Source of the DNA: an uncultured Lachnospiraceae bacterium
Lineage (GTDB): Bacteria > Bacillota > Clostridia > Lachnospirales > Lachnospiraceae
Assembly (NCBI GenBank): GCA_947626915.1
Contig: CANQUA010000011.1
Span: 1 to 58,385 of the forward strand
Length of the DNA: 58,385 nt
Direction: 5' to 3'
The position numbers and the translations under genes were made by a program. This document shows positions 33,199 through 41,527 of the stretch, piece by piece (position 1 is the stretch's first letter; each line of letters starts with the position of its first letter). Below the pieces are notes generated by a model that worked only from the letters and a program-made list of their open reading frames with translations, had not been told where the DNA came from and ran no database searches.

Positions 33199-35100
33199 AT
33201 GAGTGATAAGAAAAAGCTTTCACAAATTTGGGGAGGCATCGCCCTTCCGGTCATGGCCCTGGCCGTTGAAAACGGACGCTATCAGGCCGTGTATCAGAAC
33301 GATGCCGCCGATACGCTCTGTTCGGGACAGAATTTTTGGGAAATGATACCTGAAGAATTATCCGGCCTGTTAATGGACGCGGCGCTGCAGCTTCCGATGG
33401 GGGGCAAGCCTTTTTTCTGTTTTCTGGATGGACGGGTTTTCTCCATGGTGCCGTTTCAGTGGGAATCCTACCGGATCTGCATGCTTCATGAAGTGACAGA
33501 CCATTACAGTGAAAATCAGCGGATTCTCAACGACGCCATTATGGCCAATGAAGCCAAGACCAGCTTTCTGTCCGAAATGTCCCATGACATCCGCACGCCT
33601 ATGGGCGCGATCATCGGCATGACGGACATCGCGCTGATGCAGCCGGATATTCCGGTCCGCGTTTCCGAATGTCTTGGCAAGATCAAAGTAGCCTCCGGAC
33701 ATATGATGTCGCTGCTCAATGAAGTCCTGGATATGTCCCGGATTGAGAGCGGACGGATCCTGATCCAGGAAGAAGACGTGGAGCTGGCCGACCTGCTGCA
33801 TGAGATCCTGACCGTGACCAGGCCACAGATCGACGCGGGGCAGCTGCATTTCAGCCTGAAGCTGGGACAGGTAGCCGAAGAACGCCTGCGCACCGACAGC
33901 GTCCGCCTGAAACAGATCTTTCTAAATCTTCTCTCCAACGCCGTGAAATTCACTCCCCCAGGCGGAGACGTAGAACTGTCTCTGGAGATCCTGCCGGCGG
34001 AAACTTCCGGCAGCGTTCTCATGAAAGCCCAGGTCCGCGATACCGGAATCGGGATGAGCCCGGAATTCCTGGGCCGGGTCTTCGTCGCTTTCGAGCGGGA
34101 AGAAAAATCTACTGTCAACAAGATCCAGGGGACCGGCCTGGGTATGGCCATCACCAAGAACCTGGTGGAGCTGATGGGCGGCACGATCACCGTCGAAAGC
34201 CAGCTCCAGGCGGGAACCTGTTTTTATCTGGAGATTCCTTTCCATGCCTGCAAGGACGAGGCGGATCTCCATATTCAGGCTTTGCGCGGCAAACGCGTGC
34301 TTCTTCTCGACGCTGACGCCGAGCGGGCCCGGATAACGGTCGGGATGCTCAGGCAGCTGAAAATGGAGGCGGATCTGGCTTCTACCGCGACGGAGGCGGT
34401 GGAACTGATCAACGAAATGTCTTTTTCCAGCGGCGAATACTTCGCGCTCCTGACGGTCGAACAGATACCGGACGTGGAGATGCTTCTGTTTCTGCCCCAG
34501 ATACGCCAGCGGATGGGGATCCATTTCCCGATCCTGCTGCTTTCCGAAAACGACTGGGTCCAGATGGAATATGTGTATACAAGGGCCGGCATAGACGGTT
34601 TCATCCCGCTTCCCCTGTTCCGGACCCGGCTCTGCGCGCAGCTTTACGCCTTCACGCCGGAAGCCCGGCTGGCCCGCGAATCCTCCAATGAATCCCATTG
34701 GAATTTCCAGGGCAAGCGCATCCTGCTGGCCGAGGACAATGAGATCAACCGCGAGATTGCGCTGGAACTGCTGAGCATGGCCAACCTGCAGATCGACACG
34801 GTGGAAAACGGCCAGATGGCCGTGGATCATTTCCGGCAGACCTCTCCCGATTATTATGATATGATCCTGATGGATATCCAGATGCCGGTCATGAACGGTC
34901 TGGACGCCACGCGGGCGATCCGGAGCCTGGACCGCGCCGACGCGCAGGACATTCCCATCGTGGCCATGACCGCCAACGCGTTCGTGGAGGACGTAAAAAA
35001 CTCTCTGGACGCAGGCATGAACGCTCACATTGCGAAACCGCTTGATATGGATCAGGTGTATTCCACTCTGGAGCTGTTTCTGGGGGGGAAGAAAGGATGA
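33199..35100 (+). CDS. Hybrid sensor histidine kinase with two receiver domains
   Basis: A 633-residue soluble hybrid kinase without transmembrane segments. The N-terminal 110 residues are PAS-like (YQAVYQNDAADTL...IPEELSGLL). HisKA carries phospho-acceptor His129 in SEMSHDIRTPMGAI, and HATPase_c has FLNLLSNAVKFTPPGG, RDTGIGMSPEFL and GTGLGMAITKNLVE. A first receiver (about 360-490, RVLLLDADAERARI) lacks the usual phospho-Asp context and is probably degenerate. The second (about 510-633) is complete, with AEDNEINRE, Asp559 in MILMDIQMPVMNG and HIAKPLD. No DNA-binding domain is present, so output must be by protein contact. It overlaps the HD gene by 4 bp (ATGA), which implies translational coupling. 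Confidence 0.93.
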   Translation: MSDKKKLSQIWGGIALPVMALAVENGRYQAVYQNDAADTLCSGQNFWEMIPEELSGLLMDAALQLPMGGKPFFCFLDGRVFSMVPFQWESYRICMLHEVTDHYSENQRILNDAIMANEAKTSFLSEMSHDIRTPMGAIIGMTDIALMQPDIPVRVSECLGKIKVASGHMMSLLNEVLDMSRIESGRILIQEEDVELADLLHEILTVTRPQIDAGQLHFSLKLGQVAEERLRTDSVRLKQIFLNLLSNAVKFTPPGGDVELSLEILPAETSGSVLMKAQVRDTGIGMSPEFLGRVFVAFEREEKSTVNKIQGTGLGMAITKNLVELMGGTITVESQLQAGTCFYLEIPFHACKDEADLHIQALRGKRVLLLDADAERARITVGMLRQLKMEADLASTATEAVELINEMSFSSGEYFALLTVEQIPDVEMLLFLPQIRQRMGIHFPILLLSENDWVQMEYVYTRAGIDGFIPLPLFRTRLCAQLYAFTPEARLARESSNESHWNFQGKRILLAEDNEINREIALELLSMANLQIDTVENGQMAVDHFRQTSPDYYDMILMDIQMPVMNGLDATRAIRSLDRADAQDIPIVAMTANAFVEDVKNSLDAGMNAHIAKPLDMDQVYSTLELFLGGKKG

Positions 35101-36947
35101 AAGAATACCAGACCCAATATATCGCCAATCTGACCCGCGTCATGCAGCTGGGAGAAATCACCGCCGAACTGTCCCTGGACGCGGAGCATTTTTTAAAGGA
35201 ACGTCAGAAAAAACGGGCGGTCATCGGGCAGCTGACGCAGGAAAATACCGACCTGCTGCGCAAAAACCTTTTCCCGGTCCTGGACAATATCACTTCTGCG
35301 TCCAGGGAAGAGATCAAGGACCTGGAAGACTTTGCCCTGGCCCTGATGCCCGGCGGACAGCAGCTGGACGTGATGCTTTCCTATACCATTCACAATACCC
35401 TGATCACCTACGCCCGTCAGTGGAACCTGCGGGACATGCTGATCCGCGAGCTCTACCATACCGCCATGGCGGCTTATTACCTGTACGCCATGATCCAGGA
35501 CATTGCGCCGGACCGCTACCGCTGGAAGATGCAGCTCCTCTTTGGAGAGGCGGCATCCTACATCAAGCTGTACGATGAGATCGAGGACCCCGAAACCCGC
35601 GGCTACATTCACCGCGCCATGGCCAATCTGGCCCTCGGGTATTCCACTTCTCCGGCTGCCGGGAAGCGGAAAATGGAAATCATCCGGCGATCCCTGCAGA
35701 TTCTGACCGATCCCGTTTTCCAGGAAAAAACGCCTTCTCTGCCGTGGGATCTCTACATTTATAAAAGCCATCAGGAACGGACCACCTCGCTTTCCGTTCT
35801 CCGTTCCGGCACTGTCGACGCACAGATCATGCGGGAGGTCATGGAATCGGCGGAATATGTGTGGGACAAGCAGCTGGAAAACAGCAAGCGGACGGGACGT
35901 CCGCCCTCTCCCCGGTGGTGCATCGTGTACGAATCGGCCCAGTACCATTGCGGGATCCTGACGCTGGAAGAATTTCTGAAACGGCTGGAAGAGCTTTACC
36001 TGAACCGGGATCCTGCCGACTATTCTCCGGACGGCACTTATACCAATCTTTTCCTGCCTGCCATGTACGCCCAGTATGTCTCCCGCAATCAGCAGTATCT
36101 GCAGGCCAAAAAGGAAATGATCGGCCACATGTACCGCATGATGCTCCGCTACGTCCGGAAGACCCCTGCCCATCAGATGAACATCAACTTTGTGCGCAAC
36201 ATCATGCACACGTTTGCCGATTTCATCGAATACCCCGACGGGCTCCGGCAAAAAGATCTGCTGCTGCAGATGGTCGTGTGCCGCAATCCGGAAACCTTCG
36301 TCTATCTGCAGATGACCGCCTGCGTTTCCCGTATGCTGCTGGAGCGCACGGTACAGGAAGCGCCCCATCTGCTTCTGGGCGTCCTGGGATACGACACCAC
36401 AGAGAAAATCACGGCCGCCCGCCAGGAGCTGGCGGATCTGGCCTACGGCTGCGGCATGTTCCATGATATCGGTCAGCTCAATTTCGCCAAAATGACTACA
36501 ATGGCCGGAAGATGCTGGTTCAAGGAAGAGCAGGAAATGTTCCGCTTCCATACGGATGCAGGAGCCGGTATCCTGGCGCGCTGCGAGTCCACCCGTCTCT
36601 ACGCGGACACCGCCGCGGGACACCACCGCTGTTTCAGCGGAAACGACGGTTATCCCGCAGGCTATAACCGTGCGGAGCATCCGAACCAGCCTATTATCGA
36701 TATCGTCAGCATCGCCGCCTCCCTTAACCGGCTGCTGGACAACAACATCGACTACACGAAAGAGCCTCTGAGCCTTTCCCAGGCTCTGGAACAGATCCGC
36801 CTGAGATCCGACGGCCGCTTTTCTCCCGATCTGGTCCGGCTGCTGTTAAAAATGGAACCGGAGCTGGAGGAATATCTCCGCGACGGACGGATGCAGGCAT
36901 ACCGGCTCGCTTTCGAGTATCTGAAAAGCGAGGATCCTCTTCTGTAA
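35097..36947 (+). CDS. Variant HD-GYP-like protein coupled to the hybrid kinase
   Basis: A 616-residue cytoplasmic protein. The first 400 residues are helical, with TPR-like character and no receiver or membrane segment. The C-terminal part (about 430-600) is an HD-type phosphohydrolase fold: CGMFHDIGQLNFAKM supplies His456-Asp457, FHTDAGAGIL a further His, and GHHRCFSGNDGYPAGYNR replaces the HD-GYP signature. The usual Glu after HH is Arg, and one extra residue precedes GYP (518-520). HD-GYP enzymes hydrolyse cyclic di-GMP; this variant may have altered metal binding or another substrate. It is translationally coupled to the kinase by an ATGA overlap and ends in a terminator. It is probably the kinase's output. 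Confidence 0.8.
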   Translation: MKEYQTQYIANLTRVMQLGEITAELSLDAEHFLKERQKKRAVIGQLTQENTDLLRKNLFPVLDNITSASREEIKDLEDFALALMPGGQQLDVMLSYTIHNTLITYARQWNLRDMLIRELYHTAMAAYYLYAMIQDIAPDRYRWKMQLLFGEAASYIKLYDEIEDPETRGYIHRAMANLALGYSTSPAAGKRKMEIIRRSLQILTDPVFQEKTPSLPWDLYIYKSHQERTTSLSVLRSGTVDAQIMREVMESAEYVWDKQLENSKRTGRPPSPRWCIVYESAQYHCGILTLEEFLKRLEELYLNRDPADYSPDGTYTNLFLPAMYAQYVSRNQQYLQAKKEMIGHMYRMMLRYVRKTPAHQMNINFVRNIMHTFADFIEYPDGLRQKDLLLQMVVCRNPETFVYLQMTACVSRMLLERTVQEAPHLLLGVLGYDTTEKITAARQELADLAYGCGMFHDIGQLNFAKMTTMAGRCWFKEEQEMFRFHTDAGAGILARCESTRLYADTAAGHHRCFSGNDGYPAGYNRAEHPNQPIIDIVSIAASLNRLLDNNIDYTKEPLSLSQALEQIRLRSDGRFSPDLVRLLLKMEPELEEYLRDGRMQAYRLAFEYLKSEDPLL

Positions 36948-36973
36948 CGGAAAAGGATCCTCGTTCTTTTTTT
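36930..36973 (+). terminator. Terminator of the hybrid kinase/HD operon
   Basis: GAGGATCCT (36930-36938) lies in the last codons of the HD gene and pairs with AGGATCCTC (36954-36962), so the stop codon is in the loop. A T-rich run (TTCTTTTTTT) follows. Confidence 0.85.
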
Positions 36974-37044
36974 CAAAATGCGGCGCGGCCCGCTGCAGTC
37001 TCCGGGATCTCCGGGTACCGGAACATCCGCCGCAGTCCGGCGCT

Positions 37045-38436
37045 TCACTCGGTGAGCAGGCGGATGTCGCTGAAGCTCGCCTCTCCGTCGGAAACAAACA
37101 GCCCGAAATGGAAGTTTGAGCGGTCAAACATGCGCGTTCCCAGGGCGATGCGGTCTCCCAGATAAAGCAGCAGAATGGAATCCTGGACGAACACGCGGAC
37201 CTTGTAGGATGTATCGGCCTCCCACTGGAAGGGGCGCTCCTGCTCTACCTCGTAGGGGAACATTTTGCCGCCGTCCTCGTACATGCGCAGGCCGGTCTTG
37301 TACTGGACGCGGCCGCGGTTGGGCTCGAAGATCAGATAATAGCCCATGGCGAAGTCCGTGTCAATCTGCAGCGCAATGCCAAATTCCCGTGGCGTCCGGC
37401 TGAAACGGACGTTCATTTCCAGCTTACAGCAGGAGGGAACTTTGTTCATCATCAGGCTGGAGTAACCGTAGGGCGAGCTGACGGAGACCTGATTGCCGTC
37501 GACTTGCCACGCGCCGGTAAGCGGTTCGATGCGCAGCGCTTCCTCCGTCCGGAAGGCATGGTCAACCGTTTCCGGCACGGTGACGCTGAGCGTGCCGTCG
37601 GCCTCCTGAATCATCTTGTGGACGATCATGGTCCCGCCCCAGTCCCAGGTGTTGTAGTCTTTGCCTTTGTACTGCTGGGGGTTGAAATTCCACAGGTTCT
37701 GATCGCGCCGCGGATTCCAGCCGTACAGGAAATGGTCGCGGCCGTCGGTGCCGTGCTTCGCGGCGTAGAAGCAGCGGGTATCGAAGGTATCCACCCGCGG
37801 GGTGATCCAGGGGCCTTCTGGGGAACGGGCCATGCGGTAAAGGGTTTCAAAGCGGTCGGTGTAGACCGAATAGGTCAGGTACCACCAGCCGTTCCACTGA
37901 AAAAGATCCGGGCATTCGTGGGCGCACTGGTTGGTCGCCGGAGCGTACAGCGGCTCGCAGTAATCCCAGTGGTGCAGATCCGTGGATTTGCAAAGGGCAA
38001 CGCAGCCCTTGCGCATGGTGCGGCCTTTTTTCTGGGCGGCCAGAAGCATCCACCAGCACTGTTCCTTTTCGTTCCAGATGACGTGGGGGTCGCGCCAGTC
38101 GCTCATTTCGTAGATCACGTCGTCGGGCTGGAAGGTGTCTTCGGGCAGCTCCGTCCATTCCCGCAGGTCGGGACTGGTGGCGTGGCAGGCATACTGGCGC
38201 ATATAGGGCTCGAAGGTGAACTTGCAGTAAAACATGTGGTAGAGCCCGTCTACTTTGATGACCGACCCGGTCCCGCCGTGGATGCCTGTGCTGTAGCAGT
38301 CGTAGAAATGCAGATGGTCTTTGGTGGAGACGTTGCACCACCCGTTGCCGAGGAAGAACGGACGGAATACGCCGTCCTCATAGTAGGGGATGATGTCGCC
38401 CATGCGCCCGTCCTCGGGATGGAAAAAGATGTTCAT
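37045..38436 (-). CDS. GH32-like glycoside hydrolase
   Basis: A 463-residue cytoplasmic protein of the GH32/GH68/GH43 beta-propeller clan, nearest to GH32. The classical N-terminal NDPNG is replaced by FHPEDGRMGDIIPYYEDGVFRPFFLG. DWRDPHVIWNE carries the conserved RDP, and AHECPDLFQWNG the EC motif with the likely acid/base Glu. A C-terminal beta-sandwich follows (about 315-463), with FGIALQIDTDFAMGYYLIFEPNRGRVQYK. The atypical first motif separates it from sucrases, and the substrate is probably a different fructoside. It lies 78 bp downstream of the esterase gene on the same strand. A divergent LacI regulator lies beyond that. Confidence 0.82.
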   Translation of the reverse strand: MNIFFHPEDGRMGDIIPYYEDGVFRPFFLGNGWCNVSTKDHLHFYDCYSTGIHGGTGSVIKVDGLYHMFYCKFTFEPYMRQYACHATSPDLREWTELPEDTFQPDDVIYEMSDWRDPHVIWNEKEQCWWMLLAAQKKGRTMRKGCVALCKSTDLHHWDYCEPLYAPATNQCAHECPDLFQWNGWWYLTYSVYTDRFETLYRMARSPEGPWITPRVDTFDTRCFYAAKHGTDGRDHFLYGWNPRRDQNLWNFNPQQYKGKDYNTWDWGGTMIVHKMIQEADGTLSVTVPETVDHAFRTEEALRIEPLTGAWQVDGNQVSVSSPYGYSSLMMNKVPSCCKLEMNVRFSRTPREFGIALQIDTDFAMGYYLIFEPNRGRVQYKTGLRMYEDGGKMFPYEVEQERPFQWEADTSYKVRVFVQDSILLLYLGDRIALGTRMFDRSNFHFGLFVSDGEASFSDIRLLTE

Positions 38437-38514
38437 ATGGTTTATACCTCCTTGAAAATGGCGGCCTGCGGGGCACGCTTTCTTTGATTTGCGACAGGAA
38501 AAGAGCCGCGGAAA

Positions 38515-39282
38515 TTATACGTGATGGGGCTTGTCCGCGTAGTAATCGGTCCGCGGGATCCACCGGAGAAAATTGGCGATCTCCATGTCCCAGTAGCGCC
38601 ACTCGTGCGCATAGCCGTCCACGGGATGCCAGACGAAATCCGCGTGCAGGTCCTGCAGCCGCCTGACAAAATCCAGATTGCGCTCGTAGAGGAAATCCTG
38701 CGTGCCGCAGCAGATATAACCCTTCGGCAGCGTCCGCCCTTCGGCGAGGCGGGCCTTGGCTTCCTCGTAGGGATCAAGACCGGGAACGCCGTTGATCATT
38801 CTGGGCTGCCCTTCTTCGGGAATCCCCGCCGAGAAGGCCCCGTAGGCGCAGTAGCGCTCGGGCGTGCTGAACGCGTGAATCAGCGTGCCGTAGCCGCCCA
38901 TGGAGAGTCCGGCGATGTAGGTATCCCGGGGCAGGTCGGACACCGGGAACATGCTGGTGACAAATTCCGGAAGCTCGCGGCTGATAAAATCGAAGAAATT
39001 GTCGCCGTAGGGAACGTTGTTGTACGCCTTGTTCTGGGTGTTCATGGTGACAATGGCAATGCGCTGCTCTTCGGCCAGACGCTCAACGCTGGTGTAGCGC
39101 GTCCAGCATTTGTAGTCGTTGCCGTGCCCGTGCAGCAGATAAAGCACGGGAAATTTGGCCGGCGGTACGTGCGTGAACCGGGGTTCGGAGCGGTCGCAGG
39201 GCGTGAAGGAAGGAATGGTTACGCTGATGTCCGCGCCGGTGTCGAGGGAATAGGAATAGAAATTGACGGTAAACTGAGCCAT
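38515..39282 (-). CDS. Alpha/beta-hydrolase esterase (esterase D/CE1-like)
   Basis: A 255-residue esterase. VLYLLHGHGNDYKCW is the oxyanion region, IAGLSMGGYGTL holds the nucleophilic serine in GxSxG, and the late GYAHEWRYWD supplies the catalytic histidine. Related proteins are tributyrin esterases, S-formylglutathione hydrolases and CE1 acetyl or feruloyl esterases. No signal peptide is seen. AAGGAGG lies about 9 nt before the ATG. It heads the minus-strand operon with the GH32-like gene, which suggests removal of acyl groups from the sugar that the glycosidase then cleaves. Confidence 0.87.
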   Translation of the reverse strand: MAQFTVNFYSYSLDTGADISVTIPSFTPCDRSEPRFTHVPPAKFPVLYLLHGHGNDYKCWTRYTSVERLAEEQRIAIVTMNTQNKAYNNVPYGDNFFDFISRELPEFVTSMFPVSDLPRDTYIAGLSMGGYGTLIHAFSTPERYCAYGAFSAGIPEEGQPRMINGVPGLDPYEEAKARLAEGRTLPKGYICCGTQDFLYERNLDFVRRLQDLHADFVWHPVDGYAHEWRYWDMEIANFLRWIPRTDYYADKPHHV

Positions 39283-39393
39283 GGATGCTGCCTCCTTGTG
39301 TGATTTGGTCCGGACCGCCGTTTGCGGACGGGACCGCCTGGCTTTCCGGAAAGGTGATTGATACCTCTTTATATTGAAAAATAAAACTGCATT

Positions 39394-39414
39394 TGCACAT
39401 TAAAATGATGTGCA
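39394..39414. promoter_or_regulatory. Candidate LacI-type operator
   Basis: TGCACAT (39394-39400) and ATGTGCA (39408-39414) form a perfect inverted repeat with a 7-bp centre. It lies about 10-30 bp downstream of the predicted start of the esterase transcript, where a repressor would block. A second ATGTGCA half-site (39557-39563) abuts the -35 of the regulator's own promoter. Confidence 0.6.
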
Positions 39415-39432
39415 TGACCATTTAATACCGCC

Positions 39433-39462
39433 ATTATACTTCCGGATATCTTAAAATGTCAA
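39433..39462 (-). promoter_or_regulatory. Promoter of the esterase/GH32-like operon
   Basis: TTGACA (39457-39462) and TATAAT (39433-39438) are both perfect hexamers, 18 bp apart on the minus strand. The leader to the esterase start is about 145 nt and contains the candidate operator. Confidence 0.8.
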
Positions 39463-39564
39463 TAGGGTCTGCGTGTTTCTGCAAGCTTTCTGCAAGATTT
39501 AGCAGATATTTTCTTTAAAATGAAAAGTGGCATTTAACAAATAAATTTTTGTTATGATGTGCAT

Positions 39565-39593
39565 TTGACAACTTGACCGGCATGTGATATATT
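39565..39593 (+). promoter_or_regulatory. Promoter of the LacI-type regulator
   Basis: A perfect -35 TTGACA (39565-39570), 17 bp and TATATT (39588-39593). The -10 sits in a direct repeat, GTGATATATT TGTGATATATT. An ATGTGCA half-operator precedes the -35 directly, consistent with autoregulation. Confidence 0.7.
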
Positions 39594-39646
39594 TGTGATA
39601 TATTAGGATTATCTACAGGATGACGGAAAGGATGATTTAAGATCAG

Positions 39647-40675
39647 ATGTCGAATAGAGTTACGATTGCGGATATCGCAAAAAGTCTGGGACTGTCGAGG
39701 AATACCGTCTCCAAGGCGCTGAACGGCGGCCGGGGCATCACGGAAGAGACCCGGCAGCGGGTACTTGACCAGGCGGCTGCTATGGATTACAAGATGCTGG
39801 GAACGGTGCAGAACCGCATGGAGTCGTCTGTGCGCAGGAATATTCTGGTCGTCTGCCGGGACAACCAGCTGACGGAATCTTTTTTCGGACAGCTGATCCT
39901 GGATCTGCAGCAGCTTGTGCGGGCACGGGAGGCGGTGATGACGCTGCAGTTCATGTCGCCGGAAGAAGTTGCCCGCGGCGTGCTCCCCGAGAATCTTTCC
40001 CAGGCAGACGGCGTCATCGGTCTGGAGATTCTGGATCAGAATTATATGTCCCTGCTGGTGAAACAAGGCAAGCCCTGCGTGTTCTTTGACGGCGACCGGC
40101 GGGCCGCGGAGATTGAGGAAGCCTTTGATCTGGTGCTGGAAGACGAGTACACACTGTACCGCCTGCTCTGCGGGCTGATCGAAGGCGGCGCGCACAGGCT
40201 GGGCTTCGTCGGCGACCCGGAGCACTGCTGGGGATTCTGGAACCGCTACGGCTGTTTTACGCTGGCCCTGCAGCAGCATGGACTGAGCGATGAATATTCC
40301 CTTCTTTTCCGGGAGGGGGAGGACCGGGACTTCACCACCCTGTTCGAGAGCCGCCTGAAAGGGAAAACGCTGCCGGAAGCGTTCGTCTGCGTCAATTCCT
40401 ACGTGGCGGAATGTCTTCTGCGCGCGCTGCGAAACCTTGCGGTGGAGGTGCCGGGTCAGGTCAGAGTAGCTGCTTTCGGAAGCAGATTCGAACCGCAGAA
40501 CGGACGCCGGTCTTCGGACGCCGGCCGCAGAAGCATTGCCTCGGCGCTGGTCATGCTGCTGTTTGACCGCATGGCGCATCCGGACGCCGCTTCCCGAAGA
40601 GTCATGACGCCGGCCGGAATCGAATGGACGGCGGAAGGAAGCCATGATTCAAAACAAAACAGGGAGGAAATTTGA
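39647..40675 (+). CDS. LacI-family transcriptional regulator
   Basis: A 342-residue repressor. The N-terminal helix-turn-helix and hinge VTIADIAKSLGLSRNTVSKALNGGRGITEETRQRVLDQA is typical LacI. The periplasmic-binding-protein-like sensor domain follows, with ILVVCRDNQ, DGVIGLEIL, RLGFVGDPEHCWGFWNRY and AFVCVNSYVAECLLRAL. It probably binds the TGCACAT/ATGTGCA sites and senses a sugar or sugar phosphate from the divergent esterase/GH32-like operon. The ribosome binding site (AAAGGA) is somewhat far from the ATG. The end overlaps the ribosome binding region of the HAD gene. Confidence 0.93.
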   Translation: MSNRVTIADIAKSLGLSRNTVSKALNGGRGITEETRQRVLDQAAAMDYKMLGTVQNRMESSVRRNILVVCRDNQLTESFFGQLILDLQQLVRAREAVMTLQFMSPEEVARGVLPENLSQADGVIGLEILDQNYMSLLVKQGKPCVFFDGDRRAAEIEEAFDLVLEDEYTLYRLLCGLIEGGAHRLGFVGDPEHCWGFWNRYGCFTLALQQHGLSDEYSLLFREGEDRDFTTLFESRLKGKTLPEAFVCVNSYVAECLLRALRNLAVEVPGQVRVAAFGSRFEPQNGRRSSDAGRRSIASALVMLLFDRMAHPDAASRRVMTPAGIEWTAEGSHDSKQNREEI

Positions 40676-40677
40676 AA

Positions 40678-41526
40678 ATGGAACGGATTCGGCTGATTGC
40701 CATGGACATGGACGGTACGCTTTTGGGAGAACAGAAAGGCGTGATCCCGCCTGCCAACGCGGAGGCTCTGCGCCGCGCCGCCGGACTGGGCGTCCATCTG
40801 GCCCTGGTCTCCGGACGGCTGCCGGACGACATGGGCTTTTACGCGCTGGACGCAGGCCTGCCGGCGCATATTCTCGCGCTCAACGGCAGCGTCGCGGTGC
40901 GGGAGCCGCTGGGGGAAGTGACGAAAGCCGCCTGGATCCCGGAAGCGGCCGCGCGGGAAATCCGGCGCCTCATTGAGGAACTGGGACTGCGTTTCACCGT
41001 CTCCAGCGTGCACGAGACGGCGTTCAGCGAACCTCCCGCGGATATGGAAACCGCCAGGCGCAGCCAGGGTACGTTCCTGGACAGGCCTGGCGGCCGGTGC
41101 CGTCTCTGGACGGACGGCACGATGGTGGACCCGCTGCTTGCGCGGGCCAGCAAATTTTCTGTCATTACTCCGGAGGCTGAAAAGCTGCTCCTGCTCAGGG
41201 AAAGGATCGAGGCGCGGGTACCGGAAGCGGAAGTCACCTCCAGCTGGTACGATAACGTGGAGATCCTCCCCCGCGGCGTAAACAAAGGCTCCGCGCTGAC
41301 GGAGCTTGCCGCCTCCCTGGGGATCCCGATGCCGCAGGTCATGGCCATCGGCGATCAGACCAACGACATCCCGATGATCCAGGCGGCCGGGTTCGGCGTC
41401 GCCATGGGCAACGCAGCCCCTGCCGTCGCGGCGGCCGCCAGGTATCACACCGGGCGGAACACGGAAAACGGCGTGGCCCAGGCGGTCGAGCGCCTGGTCC
41501 TGACGGAACAGACGCCCATAAACTGA
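40678..41526 (+). CDS. Cof-type HAD-superfamily phosphatase
   Basis: A 282-residue Cof/IIB HAD phosphatase. Motif I is IAMDMDGTLLGEQKG, motif II VSGRLP, motif III contains LPRGVNKGSAL, and motif IV is AIGDQTNDIPMIQAAGFGVAMGNA. GGAGG lies 10 nt before the ATG at 40678; a TTG at 40672, which overlaps the LacI stop, is an alternative. It is cotranscribed with the LacI regulator, so it may dephosphorylate a sugar phosphate in the same pathway. It ends 1 bp from the convergent htpG. Confidence 0.92.
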   Translation: MERIRLIAMDMDGTLLGEQKGVIPPANAEALRRAAGLGVHLALVSGRLPDDMGFYALDAGLPAHILALNGSVAVREPLGEVTKAAWIPEAAAREIRRLIEELGLRFTVSSVHETAFSEPPADMETARRSQGTFLDRPGGRCRLWTDGTMVDPLLARASKFSVITPEAEKLLLLRERIEARVPEAEVTSSWYDNVEILPRGVNKGSALTELAASLGIPMPQVMAIGDQTNDIPMIQAAGFGVAMGNAAPAVAAAARYHTGRNTENGVAQAVERLVLTEQTPIN

Positions 41527-41527
41527 T

